Assembly: GCA_039030075.1 (NCBI GenBank)
Contig: JBCCEW010000001.1
Span: 310,001-374,000 of the forward strand
Origin: Myxococcota bacterium
GTDB lineage: Bacteria > Myxococcota_A > UBA9160 > SMWR01
Reading direction: 5' to 3'
Length of the DNA: 64,000 nt
The first letter of the stretch is position 1, and each line of letters begins with the position of its first letter. The notes under the pieces were generated by a model. The model did not search any database. It saw only the letters and a program-made list of their open reading frames with translations, and had not been told where the DNA came from. A program made the position numbers and the translations under genes. This document shows positions 27,192 to 36,700 of the stretch, piece after piece.

Positions 27192-28267
27192 TGCGGCGGG
27201 TTCAGCGGGCAGGGAGTGCTCTTCTGTTGCTCCTACTTGCGATCCTCATTGGGGCGCCTGGGACAGCGCAAGAGGAGGTGCCGGGCACCGATGGCGGAGC
27301 GGACTGGCTGTCGTGGTCGCGGATTAGCCTTCGCCGGTCGTTTCAGTCTGAGAAGCAACGGGCCGACGCCGCGTCATTGGGTCTGAGTGCGCCGCGAGGG
27401 GCAAGCGACACCTTCTCGATCACCGGCGCGCTTGTATACGATTTCACGCCAAACGACTGGATGTCGAGGGCCACAACATCCGCGTTCGTCGAGTTGCAGA
27501 GGAACAGCGACCAGGACAAGGAACAAAACCTGATCTTGTCTGGGGTGTCGATCGACGCGCTGCCCTTTGACTCAGTCACCAACTGCGCCCCCCGTGCCTT
27601 CAGCGACTGTACGACACCGATTGTGATTGGAACTTTGAATCACCGCCACGACGAGGTCGGCGATACGGAAAGCGCGCAAGCCTCCGTGTTCGCATCGCTG
27701 CTCATACAAAGAGAGTATTTCCGGAAGGGATCGAAGCCCCCCGTTCCCGACCCGGGCGATCCCAGGCCGCAGCGCAGACTCAAGGTGCCGCTGTACGTGC
27801 CGAACCACATTCATACGATTCGATCGGAAGCCGGTGCGACCAAGCTGTTGTCCTATGAGTTCAGTCCCTATGTCGGACTCGAGTATGACGGTGCGTATCG
27901 GGTCAAATCGGGGACAGATCAGTCGACGGGGAGTGCTATTCGGGTCGCAGGAAAGCTCCGCTTTGCTTTGGACGTTCTCCCGGGTTGGTGGGGCGGTATT
28001 CCGGTGGTCGAGGGGTTGACGATCACAGGCGACGGTCAGCTCAGGCAGGACATCAAGGATACGATTGAGTACGACGGCGGTCCGTTCTACCCCTATGGGC
28101 GCCTAACGATCGCAGCTGATGTGTACCGAGAGCGGGATGAAGATGGGTCTCTGATCGAACGAGGTCGATCTGCAGGTATCGGATTGGATCTGATCGCAGG
28201 CGAGGATCCGAGCAAGGCGTTCCTCGATCAGCGTCTGCTTAGGCTGACCTTCAACATTCGACTGTAA
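27191..28267 (+). CDS. Exported, probably beta-rich outer-membrane-type protein
   Basis: The protein is 358 residues from the ATG at 27191, which overlaps the previous stop by one base; AAAGGG lies upstream. A signal peptide of about 27 residues ends near APGTAQ. The mature part has alternating polar/hydrophobic stretches typical of barrel strands (FSITGALVYDF, RLTFNIRL at the C-terminus), separated by a Pro-rich loop (about 178-195) and a Cys pair (about 132-140). It resembles uncharacterised outer-membrane porin-like proteins. It is coupled to the ACP-like gene, an unusual pair. No enzyme motif is visible. Confidence 0.65.
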   Translation: MRRVQRAGSALLLLLLAILIGAPGTAQEEVPGTDGGADWLSWSRISLRRSFQSEKQRADAASLGLSAPRGASDTFSITGALVYDFTPNDWMSRATTSAFVELQRNSDQDKEQNLILSGVSIDALPFDSVTNCAPRAFSDCTTPIVIGTLNHRHDEVGDTESAQASVFASLLIQREYFRKGSKPPVPDPGDPRPQRRLKVPLYVPNHIHTIRSEAGATKLLSYEFSPYVGLEYDGAYRVKSGTDQSTGSAIRVAGKLRFALDVLPGWWGGIPVVEGLTITGDGQLRQDIKDTIEYDGGPFYPYGRLTIAADVYRERDEDGSLIERGRSAGIGLDLIAGEDPSKAFLDQRLLRLTFNIRL

Positions 28268-28830
28268 GGATTCGGCGGATCGTTCTCCCTTCGTTCCCAG
28301 ATGCGATGCTGGGGGCTGAGTCTTCTCTGGCTGTGTGGCGCGGATTGCGGGAAGTCGAAACGAGCAGATCGGCTGGCTCGAGAGGCCGGCTGTCCCTGCT
28401 AGGCGTCCGAGCTAGAGATTCATGTAGCACGCGAACCACTCGAAACCACTTCGAGCATACGATGAGAGAGGCGAAGAGTGGTTCGATGGAAATAGCTCCG
28501 CCGTCTACATGGACTACGGGATCGACCCACTTGAGCCCACAGCGATGACTCTGCCGCGGCTCGCTCACCGCAGCTACAACCCAACTAGCCAAGTTCTCTC
28601 TTTCCGAGACGAATCGATCGACCTGGCAGCCGTGCTCGATGCGCTCGCAGGCGTCCGGACGAAGTGCCGATCATTCGCGCTGCCCTAGTTGGTCACGCAG
28701 CGCACACGCTTCAGCGGCCCAGCCCTCAGGCCGCCTAGTCGATCGTGGTAGCCTTTGGGCATCTACGGGCTCCAGTGCACGATTCGTCGGGTCCGGCCGC
28801 TGAGCTCCAGGTCGTTGGGGGCGACGACGC
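28268..28830. other. 563-bp stretch with one short coding-like frame
   Basis: No complete gene is evident. A frame open from about 28430 to 28688 (+) reads like natural protein (YDERGEEWFDGN, then AVYMDYGIDPLEP and SFRDESIDLAAVLDALAG), but has no good start; an ATG at 28509 gives 59 residues with no ribosome site. It may be the C-terminal remnant of a lost gene. Confidence 0.35.
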
Positions 28831-29462
28831 ATGAGTCGATCTCCGGGCGCAGATGACTGGGACCATTTACAGAGAGTCTTGGTGCACGAGTTCTTCAAGT
28901 GTGATCAAGCTTTTCTCGATTTCGCAGACTTCTCCGCCGTCAACTTCGGTGGTAGGACGGACAAGCGGCTTCTCTTGGCCATGTTCGATGCGTACGCGCG
29001 CTTTCCGCACCATCTCTACGAGTTCTACCTCGGGAATATCAAGCGCGAACGGGGCCGCCTTGGCACCGTTCCACACGAAGAATGCGATCGCATCCTCCAG
29101 GCCGAGGCTGAGAAGCTCATGCGAATCCGTAGGGAGCGCATCCTTACGGGAGACGCTCCGCGCTGGGAGAACCATGTCTCTTACTACGAGTCCCCGGTTC
29201 CCAGCGACTTCGCGTGCGACTTCAGGCAGGCGCGAAACCGCGTGGCTCATGCCGACTACAGACGCGCCGGCGCGGCAGGCGCCACCGGTGGCTCTGGAAA
29301 ATCTCGGAGCCCGAGAAATACGACTGGGGAGAGATAGAGCGGTTCAATCTCGCGGTTCAACCCGAGGAGAGACTGAAGCCCTCGCTGCACTCGCTCCGCC
29401 AGCGCCTAGGGAACTGGCTCTTCTCCCGGAGAATCCGCGCCTTGATTCGTAACCGCAGGTAG
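28831..29462 (+). pseudogene. HEPN-like protein gene broken by a frameshift
   Basis: The first frame (28831-29337) encodes 168 residues, but its last 25 or so (after DYRRA) lose natural composition. A second frame, shifted by -1, picks up a protein-like sequence (RWLWKISEPEKYDWGEIERF) and runs to a stop at 29462. Joined near 29260-29285 they give about 205 residues. The helical first part ends in RQARNRVAHADYR, where RNRVAH fits the R-x4-H motif of HEPN RNases common in toxin and defence systems. It may be a one-base loss, a sequencing error or programmed frameshifting; no slippery run is obvious. It is convergent with the AAA_13 ATPase gene. Confidence 0.55.
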
Positions 29463-29696
29463 TTTCGCCAGACAACACGTCGCTTGAGCGCCCTTGTCCT
29501 CGACTCAGCGCAGTCCCTGGTTTTCAGGTCGCGGCGTCTTGTCCACGGTCGCCCCGAGCTGGTCCCGCGCGAATCCTGAGTTTTGATCCGGTTGCGATCC
29601 TCGCGTTCGTCGTCGAGCCGATCTCGGCGGCGGAAGGTCCATCGGAAGCTCGAGGCGATCAGGGCGAGCGCGATCGGAACGGCAGAGGAGGTTGGC

Positions 29697-32285
29697 CTAG
29701 CGTCGCTTGTTGATTGCCTTGACCCAGTGGTCGATTGTATCGATATCTTTGCGAAGCTCGTCTCCATCAGGGAGTGGAGGATTCTCGGCGGGTGACTTGT
29801 CGTGGCCAGGAAGGAATCGCGAACACTTGGTCATCGCGCTTTCGAGCGTCTCGCATTCCTCTTTCGTGATCCGTGACAGCTGGATGATCTGCCGGGTCTG
29901 AACACTCTTCCGGTAGCGTTCGACGACCCCGCCGAGAAGGACCTCCTCCAGAGCCCGTTCCCAAGCCTCACGCAGAAAGCCGTAGATCAGGATCGCCTCT
30001 CGCTCGTACTCGGTCTCCGTGCGTGTCCGGAATATCTTGTCTGCGCCCTGGTGCATTTTCCGAAGAACGCCGATCCGGTCTCTCGTTTTCATTGCGATCC
30101 ATGGAAGATCTGGAGATGCAACGCCAGCGCCGATGTTTCGCTCCTGGCGTACGTATTGATGCTTGCACTCCGCGCCGACCTCTTCGGCACAGGCAGCCAG
30201 GGCAACCATGAAGACGATGTCATGGGTAAACACGACGACCTGCCGAGAAAGCGATTCTTCTGCGAGTCTCCGCGCTACGTTTTCGCGCCAGTCGTGATCG
30301 AGCGAAGACACGGGATCGTCGAAGAGAATCGCGGACGGGTTCTCTGCGGTGCTCAGCTCGGCGAAGAACGCAGCAATGGAGAGCGTGCGGCCTTCCCCTT
30401 CGCTGACCACCTTCGGGACTTCAACCCCCGGGGCTCGTTTGAGCACGATCTCGTGGAAGAGCGTCCCTCGTGCACCCCCAGCTGCACGCAGTTCCATCTC
30501 GACATGCGCGAATTTCAGGCGCGCGAGCTCTGCCAGGAAGCTTGAGGCGAGTCTCTCCGTGACGACTCTCTTTGTGACCTCGGTATTCTTCCGTGTAATC
30601 GCTCCGGTGCCTGTGTCCTTCAGGCACACCTGGTAGGCAGCTAGTCGCTTCTGCCTCTCGATCTCGTCCAGCACGCCCTGCAGCTTCTTGCTGAGGCTCG
30701 CCCGCGCTTCAAGTTCTTGTAGCTCGTCTACTAGCCGATCAAGTCGGCTCGGGTCGCTACCAGATGTGAGCAGCGTGGCCCGGTTCTCGACCGCCTGGGC
30801 CTGAGAGTTCACTTCCTCAGTCGGGAACCGGATACTGCGTGTCGCGGGGATAGGTGATTTGGCGGAAACTGCAGAGACAACCTCGGATTGAGTTTCGCTA
30901 CCCTCAGCGAGGGCCCTTTCGACCGTCTCGGCGAGCTGCTCCGCCTCGATCCTCAGGTCCTCGACCGCTGTGTTGATCGATTCGCCTGAGAACGAGAGGT
31001 CCTCAAGATGCCGCAGCCGTCGATTGAACTCGGTCGAGGCCTCGTCTAGCTGTTTCTGCGCGGTAGATTGGACGAGGTCCTCAAGCTGGCAAAGCCTCTC
31101 GACCGCGGCCCTTTCGAGATTTTGTTGGCAAAGGACACATCGCGCCCGGTCGTGGGTCGCCGGAAACTCGTGGTCGGTGTAGGCGTGAGCGTTCGAGAAC
31201 CGTCGCGCGGCTTCCCAAAGGGTCTTCCAAGTCTCGGATCCGGTGCCGTTCAGGAGTCCGTCAGCTAGGGCGGCTTGCTGTGTTCGCTCTGCCTCTGCGG
31301 CGGCACGGGATCGAGCGCCTTGCGCGTCTGCAAGTGCCCGTATCGTTTCGGAGGACACTCCGTTTGAAAGCGTCCCAAGATCAGAAGCCAGCGAGCGAAG
31401 GCGCTGGGCCCGTAGGCGTAGAGTTTGAGCGAGGGCGGCCGGATCGTCCGACCTCATGTCCTGCGACGCCTTCTTGAGCTCAGCGAGTCGCTCTATCTCC
31501 GTCTCGCTCAGGGTCCCGACTTCACGGACCTTCTCCGCGCTCGTCAGCGACGTGATTCGTGACGCGATGCGGTGGGCTGCAGTTTCCTCTGGAAGATCCG
31601 GTAGGTCGTTTGGCGCGGCAGCAAGAGCGTTCTGTTCGCGCTCGACTATTTCCTTCACGGCTTCGCAGGTGTTGGAGAGCTTGTCGAAGAGGTCGAGACC
31701 AAACGGCCGAAATGCGACATCTGTCTTCTCCCTCAAGTAGACGGACGCGCAGTGACTATCGAACACCTTGACTTGGCTCAGCTCGGGGCTGGCTTCTGCC
31801 TCGCCGGTCCACGAGTCTTCCTTGTTATCATCTCCAACCATGAATCGGATAGTTGCGTTTGGTTGCCCGGGAGGGGCACCTGATAGGACATTGCCCAGCA
31901 CGTCCTCGGCCCCTCGCGCCCTACAGGCGCTCTTGAGTATCCGGGTGTAGCCGGACTTCCCGGCAGCGTTCGCGCCATAGACGATTGTCAACGACGGGCT
32001 GAATGCGATCCTCTGGTCCGCCGCGAGTGCATTGACGCCGCCGTGATGCGTTAGGTCGGTGAGGCTGACGGCAGTGGGGTAGGCGCCGCCCGACGGAAGA
32101 TGTTCATCAGCAAGCGGCTCGTGATCTTGTGGTTCTGCGAGCCCATGCTCCGCCTTGCAGATGAGCGCGAGCTCGTCGATGTCGTCGCCATCGAGGTCGC
32201 CGACCGTCACCAGCCGTCGCAACGCGTCTCGCTGCCAGTCCGGACGGTCTCGCGACCACGTGAGTATCTCGGTAAGAACTTCCAC
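29697..32285 (-). CDS. Zinc-hook AAA_13 ATPase, RloC/PrrC-like
   Basis: The 862-residue protein has a split ABC/SMC-type ATPase. Walker A is at 104-111 (GANAAGKS), the ABC signature region at about 628-640 (SEGEGRTLSIAAF), Walker B at 653-657 (ILFDD) with a D-loop (SSLDHDW), and the switch His in VFTHDIVF (His688). Two long coiled-coil arms (about 205-400 and 400-560) flank a CVLC zinc hook (Cys383, Cys386), as in RloC. RloC and PrrC are tRNA anticodon nucleases that trigger dormancy in phage-infected cells. The C-terminal 150 residues hold REAWE and a later PGHDK, reminiscent of but not matching the PrrC Arg-Glu-His spacing. The GTG start is accepted. Confidence 0.8.
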   Translation of the reverse strand: MEVLTEILTWSRDRPDWQRDALRRLVTVGDLDGDDIDELALICKAEHGLAEPQDHEPLADEHLPSGGAYPTAVSLTDLTHHGGVNALAADQRIAFSPSLTIVYGANAAGKSGYTRILKSACRARGAEDVLGNVLSGAPPGQPNATIRFMVGDDNKEDSWTGEAEASPELSQVKVFDSHCASVYLREKTDVAFRPFGLDLFDKLSNTCEAVKEIVEREQNALAAAPNDLPDLPEETAAHRIASRITSLTSAEKVREVGTLSETEIERLAELKKASQDMRSDDPAALAQTLRLRAQRLRSLASDLGTLSNGVSSETIRALADAQGARSRAAAEAERTQQAALADGLLNGTGSETWKTLWEAARRFSNAHAYTDHEFPATHDRARCVLCQQNLERAAVERLCQLEDLVQSTAQKQLDEASTEFNRRLRHLEDLSFSGESINTAVEDLRIEAEQLAETVERALAEGSETQSEVVSAVSAKSPIPATRSIRFPTEEVNSQAQAVENRATLLTSGSDPSRLDRLVDELQELEARASLSKKLQGVLDEIERQKRLAAYQVCLKDTGTGAITRKNTEVTKRVVTERLASSFLAELARLKFAHVEMELRAAGGARGTLFHEIVLKRAPGVEVPKVVSEGEGRTLSIAAFFAELSTAENPSAILFDDPVSSLDHDWRENVARRLAEESLSRQVVVFTHDIVFMVALAACAEEVGAECKHQYVRQERNIGAGVASPDLPWIAMKTRDRIGVLRKMHQGADKIFRTRTETEYEREAILIYGFLREAWERALEEVLLGGVVERYRKSVQTRQIIQLSRITKEECETLESAMTKCSRFLPGHDKSPAENPPLPDGDELRKDIDTIDHWVKAINKRR

Positions 32286-32451
32286 AGCGCCTCAACGTCC
32301 GTCATCGGCCGGCCGACTCGGAGTGTGACGTCTTCCGTACGTGGCCAGGGCTCCGATCGCTGTTTCAGTCGGGGATGAAGAGCTGCTAGAAGTACTCTAG
32401 TACTGGACGCGTATCCACTAGCACCTTTGGAGCGCAGGCAGCCAAAGACGG

Positions 32452-33279
32452 CTATCGCGCGGTAAGGGCTCTCTTGGCGCTCGCGTCCAACACCTTCTTG
32501 CAGTGATCCGAGACCCAGGGGCTCACCTGGGGTTCTTCCACGATCTCGCTCAGGTAGGTCAAGCAGTACTCGAGTGTGTAGTCCTTCTCGACGATTCGTT
32601 GAACGATCCTATCAACGGCCTCCGCGACGTGCTGCGCCGCCTCGTCCGTGAGAGATGTAAGTGCGGGCGCGGCAGACCCAGTCCCCGAGACCGTAGTTGT
32701 TGATGTCGAGCTAGAATCATCGCTCTTCGACTCCGAAGTGACACTAGACGTGCCGCCTGCGCCGATCCCATAGAGCTGCGGTCGGACTGCACCTGTGAGT
32801 TGCTCAATTGCGAGCAACGCCACCATCGAGTCTCGATAGCGAAGGTGAAGCAGTTGATAGTCGGGACCACCAATCGCGCTGCTGAAGTATCCCTCACAGA
32901 TTCGGTACATCGCGTCGCGCAGGAGCTGAATGCTCTGTGTTCGGAGGCCGATGTTGAGGGCTCCTTCGGCGGTGTTCGCGGAGATTTCACCCGAGCCTTT
33001 CTCGGCAACCTGGACGGCGGCCGCCAGTGCGGCACTCAGCGCTTGGAGAGCGTCCGGGCTGGGCTCGGCACAAGTCATCACGCGCTCACCCTTCGACGTC
33101 TTGTAGCGCTTGGACAGCACGACGCGTTGCTTCGCATCTAGGGCGTCCGCACGTGCAACCTTCCTTCCTTCAGGTCCACCAAGCTCGAAGTCGCGGTGGA
33201 CGGAATGGAAGTTCGCCCAACTGCAGGCATTTGAGCTGAGAAGGAAAGGCGAGAGAAGGAGGATCACTCGTAGAGACAT
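32452..33279 (-). CDS. Putative lipoprotein of unknown function
   Basis: The protein is 275 residues from the ATG at 33279, chosen because it starts a signal peptide (MSLRVILLLSPFLLSSNAC) with a candidate lipidated Cys19, although the lipobox is not classic. The mature part has MTCAEPSPDALQALS, NIGLRTQSIQLLRDAMYRICEGY and LLAIEQLTGAV, separated by a Ser/Thr linker (about 182-205) from a C-terminal helical part with two Cys. Similar lipoproteins occur in many proteobacterial genomes without known function. It diverges from the trypsin-NUC gene 260 bp away, so it may share its regulation. Confidence 0.65.
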   Translation of the reverse strand: MSLRVILLLSPFLLSSNACSWANFHSVHRDFELGGPEGRKVARADALDAKQRVVLSKRYKTSKGERVMTCAEPSPDALQALSAALAAAVQVAEKGSGEISANTAEGALNIGLRTQSIQLLRDAMYRICEGYFSSAIGGPDYQLLHLRYRDSMVALLAIEQLTGAVRPQLYGIGAGGTSSVTSESKSDDSSSTSTTTVSGTGSAAPALTSLTDEAAQHVAEAVDRIVQRIVEKDYTLEYCLTYLSEIVEEPQVSPWVSDHCKKVLDASAKRALTAR

Positions 33280-33539
33280 CGGCTGGACCGCCAGTGATTG
33301 GGGAGCGAGATCGCCCCATCGTGCCGGCCGAAGTTTGATCTCTGCAAGACGTTTCGAAGCCGTGGCCGACCGCAAGCTGCGTTGACACGATTCGCTGTCG
33401 GGCGCTCCCCGGCTCTCTCGGCGAGAGCGGAAATCTGTCCATCGGCGGTGTCGGATCACTATAGAATCGAGTTGCAGGGTGAGCTCGAGTGTGTCTGAGC
33501 GGATGCTGGACGATGCGAGAATGCTGACTGGAGCAAACG

Positions 33540-35783
33540 ATGAGAAGACCGATGTCGATCGAAGAGGGCGCGCTTCGGCGCGTTCGCGAGTGCAACGAAC
33601 AACAGATGGAGTCCATCGCTGCTGTTCGGCGCGGTACGCCTCTCGCTGCAGAACCGGAGCCTGAGCGCGCAGCCGAGCGGGTTTTGGCAGAGGCCAGGCT
33701 AGCCCCCGTCCAAACCACGGTCTTTCGGCTAGATGCGCCTTCCTCCGAGAGAGTCTTTCCGACACCAGAGGAGGCAGGCCCAGAGCGAATCTGGGGACCC
33801 ACCCGCGACTTCGTTGGTGTGGCGTTTTTGGAGCGTGGCATGGCGGCCGCGCGTACGGTCGGTCGCGTCTCGTTCCGGGACGGGCGCGCGAACGGGACCG
33901 GTTTCCTCGTTGCACCTGGTGTGTTTCTTACGAACAACCACGTGCTTGAGTCAGAGCGTGACTGCCTGTCGTTCGTTGCGGAGTTCGACTACGAGACCGA
34001 CGTGTTCGGGAGACCACGCGAGGTGTGCCGGTTCGAGTTCGACCCTGGCGCGCTGTTTGTAACAGACGATCGAGATGACCTCGACTACACGGTCGTTGCC
34101 ATCGGAGCGCAGCTCTCGGGAGGCACGTCTGTTCGCGACTTTGGCGCGAGTCCGCTCTCCGATGCCTCGAACAAGCACTCGCTTGGCGAGGTCGCGAACA
34201 TTGTCCAGCACCCGGATGGTCGGCTGAAAGAGGTGGTCCTCCGCGAGAACCGGCTGGTTTCCCGATTGTCTCACGTGCTCCACTACGTCGCCGACACAGA
34301 GCCAGGATCATCTGGAGCGCCCGTCTTCAACAACCAGTGGCAGGCCATCGCCCTTCATCACTGGGGTGGTCCGTGGCGCCAGGATCGCGGGCCGGACGGT
34401 CTGCCGGTTCCGCGCTTCGTCAACGAGGGCATTCGGATCAGCGCGATTGTGGACGAGCTTCGCGCGAAACGCGGCGATCTCGGAGCCGCCCAGCGGGCTC
34501 TTCTTACCGAAGTGCTTGGCCTCGGCGAGAGCACATCGGGCCTTCAGGTGGGCGCGACACGGGGCGATGGCCGCGCTGAGGACGAGCGAGGTGCGGAAGT
34601 CCGAGCAGATGGAACAGCTGTTTGGCGTGTTCCCATTGAGATCTCGGTGGCCATTCCAGGTGCCTTCGGTCGGCCCTCGGCCGCGCCGGATACGGCCAAG
34701 CAAGTAGTGGTCCCCGCCGAACCAGGTCCGGAGGCGTTCCGAAGGACCGTCAACCGCAACTACGAGAACCGTAGAGGGTACAGAGCAGAGTTCTTGAAAG
34801 GCCACCGGATTCCCCTACCTGGCGCGAGGCATGGTGTTTTGGATCGCCTCGCGGCGAATCTGCAGGCGGAGCCCGGCGATGACCCGTTCGAGTTCGCCTA
34901 CGAGCACTTCAGCGTGTACGTGGACGGCGTGCGCGGTTTGCCGCTAGTGACGGCTTGCAATATCGACGGAAAGAGCCTGAAGTCGATCAATCGCAAGACT
35001 GGAGAAGTGAGTCGGGCTGAAGCCTTGGTCGTAGAGGCGGAGTCAGGTCCGGAAGCACGCGAGAAATGGTACGACGATCCAAGGATTGATCCATCGCTCT
35101 GCGGCAATGACTCGATGTACACAAGCCAGCGCGTGTCTCCTGGGCGCAACCGGTTGGGACGCATCTTTCATCGAGGCCACATGGTTCGACGGCTGGATCC
35201 CTGTTGGGGATCTGATGCTCGGGCTCTACGAGCAGAAGCCGATACGTTCCACTTCACGAACTGCACCCCGCAGGTCGGAAGCTTCAATAGCAGAACCCGT
35301 TTCTGGCAGGGGATCGAAAACCATGTCTTGGACAGCGCTAGATCGGATGACCTGCGGCTGTGCGTGTTTACGGGTCCGGTGCTCGACGACGACGACCCGC
35401 CGTACCGCGAAGACGTGTTCGAGGGATTTAGGGTCCCTTTGCAGTTCTGGAAAATCGTAGTTTGGAGCGAGTCGGGTGACCTCTCGGCTCTGGCTCTCCT
35501 CGCGGACCAAAGCCCGTTGCTGCGCGAGGTTCCAGAAGCGGCGGAGGCGATCGATGACACAACCGATATTGACGATTTCATCTCCACTGTTCCGGAGATA
35601 GAAGCGCTGACGGGCCTGGATTTTGGGAAATCCGTGGAGCGCGCAGATATTCACGAGACGGTCCCGGAGTCCGCGCGCAAGCGGTCTGAGTCCGAGGTGA
35701 GGGAAGAAGGGGTTGCGAGTCTTGCGCTATCGAGACGGTCGAGAGGGAAGTCGGGGCGCAAAGGGAAGGGTGGACGCAGCTAG
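33540..35783 (+). CDS. Trypsin-like protease fused to a NUC (DRGH-type) nuclease
   Basis: The protein has 747 residues. The N-terminal 90 are helical and charged. A chymotrypsin-fold protease follows (about 100-300): His134 (FLTNNHVL), Asp182 (DLDYTVVAI) and Ser258 (PGSSGAP), a full triad. After a variable linker (about 310-400) comes a DNA/RNA non-specific endonuclease domain (about 400-690) with HRGHM (general-base His547; usual motif DRGH), TNCTPQ (Asn574), FWQGIENHVLD and FTGPVL. The tail is basic. There is no signal peptide, so it acts in the cytoplasm. The fusion suggests a protease-gated nuclease that cleaves itself or a partner; this is inference. Two small genes follow within 20 bp and look like partners. 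Confidence 0.85.
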   Translation: MRRPMSIEEGALRRVRECNEQQMESIAAVRRGTPLAAEPEPERAAERVLAEARLAPVQTTVFRLDAPSSERVFPTPEEAGPERIWGPTRDFVGVAFLERGMAAARTVGRVSFRDGRANGTGFLVAPGVFLTNNHVLESERDCLSFVAEFDYETDVFGRPREVCRFEFDPGALFVTDDRDDLDYTVVAIGAQLSGGTSVRDFGASPLSDASNKHSLGEVANIVQHPDGRLKEVVLRENRLVSRLSHVLHYVADTEPGSSGAPVFNNQWQAIALHHWGGPWRQDRGPDGLPVPRFVNEGIRISAIVDELRAKRGDLGAAQRALLTEVLGLGESTSGLQVGATRGDGRAEDERGAEVRADGTAVWRVPIEISVAIPGAFGRPSAAPDTAKQVVVPAEPGPEAFRRTVNRNYENRRGYRAEFLKGHRIPLPGARHGVLDRLAANLQAEPGDDPFEFAYEHFSVYVDGVRGLPLVTACNIDGKSLKSINRKTGEVSRAEALVVEAESGPEAREKWYDDPRIDPSLCGNDSMYTSQRVSPGRNRLGRIFHRGHMVRRLDPCWGSDARALRAEADTFHFTNCTPQVGSFNSRTRFWQGIENHVLDSARSDDLRLCVFTGPVLDDDDPPYREDVFEGFRVPLQFWKIVVWSESGDLSALALLADQSPLLREVPEAAEAIDDTTDIDDFISTVPEIEALTGLDFGKSVERADIHETVPESARKRSESEVREEGVASLALSRRSRGKSGRKGKGGRS

Positions 35784-35801
35784 CTTCCGGAGGACGAGAT
35801 T

Positions 35802-36128
35802 GTGAAGGTTGAGATCGATGATGACTACGTGGCCTGGGTCCAAGGGACGGCTCAGAAGGCGCTCAAGGAAGCAGGCCTGACGCTGACCAACTCTGCTGAA
35901 ACGATGATCGCTGGATTGCTGCACGCGCAGGTCGCAGATGGGTTCTGCCGCGACAAAGAGCACTGTATTGCGGCGGCTAATGAGCTGCTGGATGGTGTCG
36001 TGAGGGGGTACAGATCTGGAAACTACGGTTTTGGACTCTTCAAGGGCACGATCAACGAGAACCAAGCGCTCCACATCATCACGGAGGTGAACAAGGCGCT
36101 GATGGCATTCCCTTGGTTGCCGCTGTGA
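35802..36128 (+). CDS. Small protein downstream of trypsin-NUC
   Basis: The protein is 108 residues from a GTG 18 bp after the upstream stop, with GGAGGA ahead. It is acidic at the start, then mostly helical, with two Cys (about residues 49 and 55). No family is recognised. The tight spacing to the protease-nuclease and the overlap with the next start suggest a three-gene operon, in which this could be an immunity protein, sensor or cofactor. Confidence 0.6.
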   Translation: MKVEIDDDYVAWVQGTAQKALKEAGLTLTNSAETMIAGLLHAQVADGFCRDKEHCIAAANELLDGVVRGYRSGNYGFGLFKGTINENQALHIITEVNKALMAFPWLPL

Positions 36129-36583
36129 GCGCGGAGACGCCTACGCATCAGACAGCGACGTCTGACAGCGCCCTCAAGGTCATTCCTGAACAGCTATTCG
36201 AGGCAAGGCTGAAGGCGAACGCATTAGCCGAGTCGTTCTTGAAGCAGCTGGTCACACTCGCGAGCGCGGCCCTCGTGCTCTCTGTCGGGTTCTTCTGGGA
36301 CGCCTTGAAAGCGAAAAATGGCGTGGAGTGGGTCTTCCTGCTGCCTATCGCGTGGCTCTCCCTAGTACTGGCGGCATTCGTCGGAGCCATTGGTGTCGCG
36401 ATGCTGGTGAACAACCTTGATGTACCTGATCAGACGATGGCGGAGCGTGACGCTCTCTCGATCGATCGCGCTTATGCGGCCAGCAGCCTACCCGTCGTCT
36501 GTGCGTGTTGGGGAGCGATGATTGGGTTTGTCGCGGGGATAGCCCTGTTCGGTGCCTTCGCCGCACGCCAGATCATGTTCTGA
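36125..36583 (+). CDS. Small membrane protein of the trypsin-NUC operon
   Basis: The protein is 152 residues from the GTG at 36125, which overlaps the previous stop (GTGA); a TTG 12 bp upstream is an alternative. About three hydrophobic helices are visible (about 42-60, 68-93 and 121-146), joined by short charged loops. Small multi-pass proteins of this kind often act as pore-type or membrane-sensing partners in conflict operons. That role here is an inference; no motif proves it. Confidence 0.6.
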   Translation: MSAETPTHQTATSDSALKVIPEQLFEARLKANALAESFLKQLVTLASAALVLSVGFFWDALKAKNGVEWVFLLPIAWLSLVLAAFVGAIGVAMLVNNLDVPDQTMAERDALSIDRAYAASSLPVVCACWGAMIGFVAGIALFGAFAARQIMF

Positions 36584-36700
36584 GTTCGTCAAGCCCGCCG
36601 CGCGAACCGCGCTCGTTCAGTTGAGGTTCGGGGGTCGCGCGTCCCTCGTTCGCGTCGGTGGTGCTTTGGTCGAACGAGACTCGTTCGGGAGGGTTGCAGC

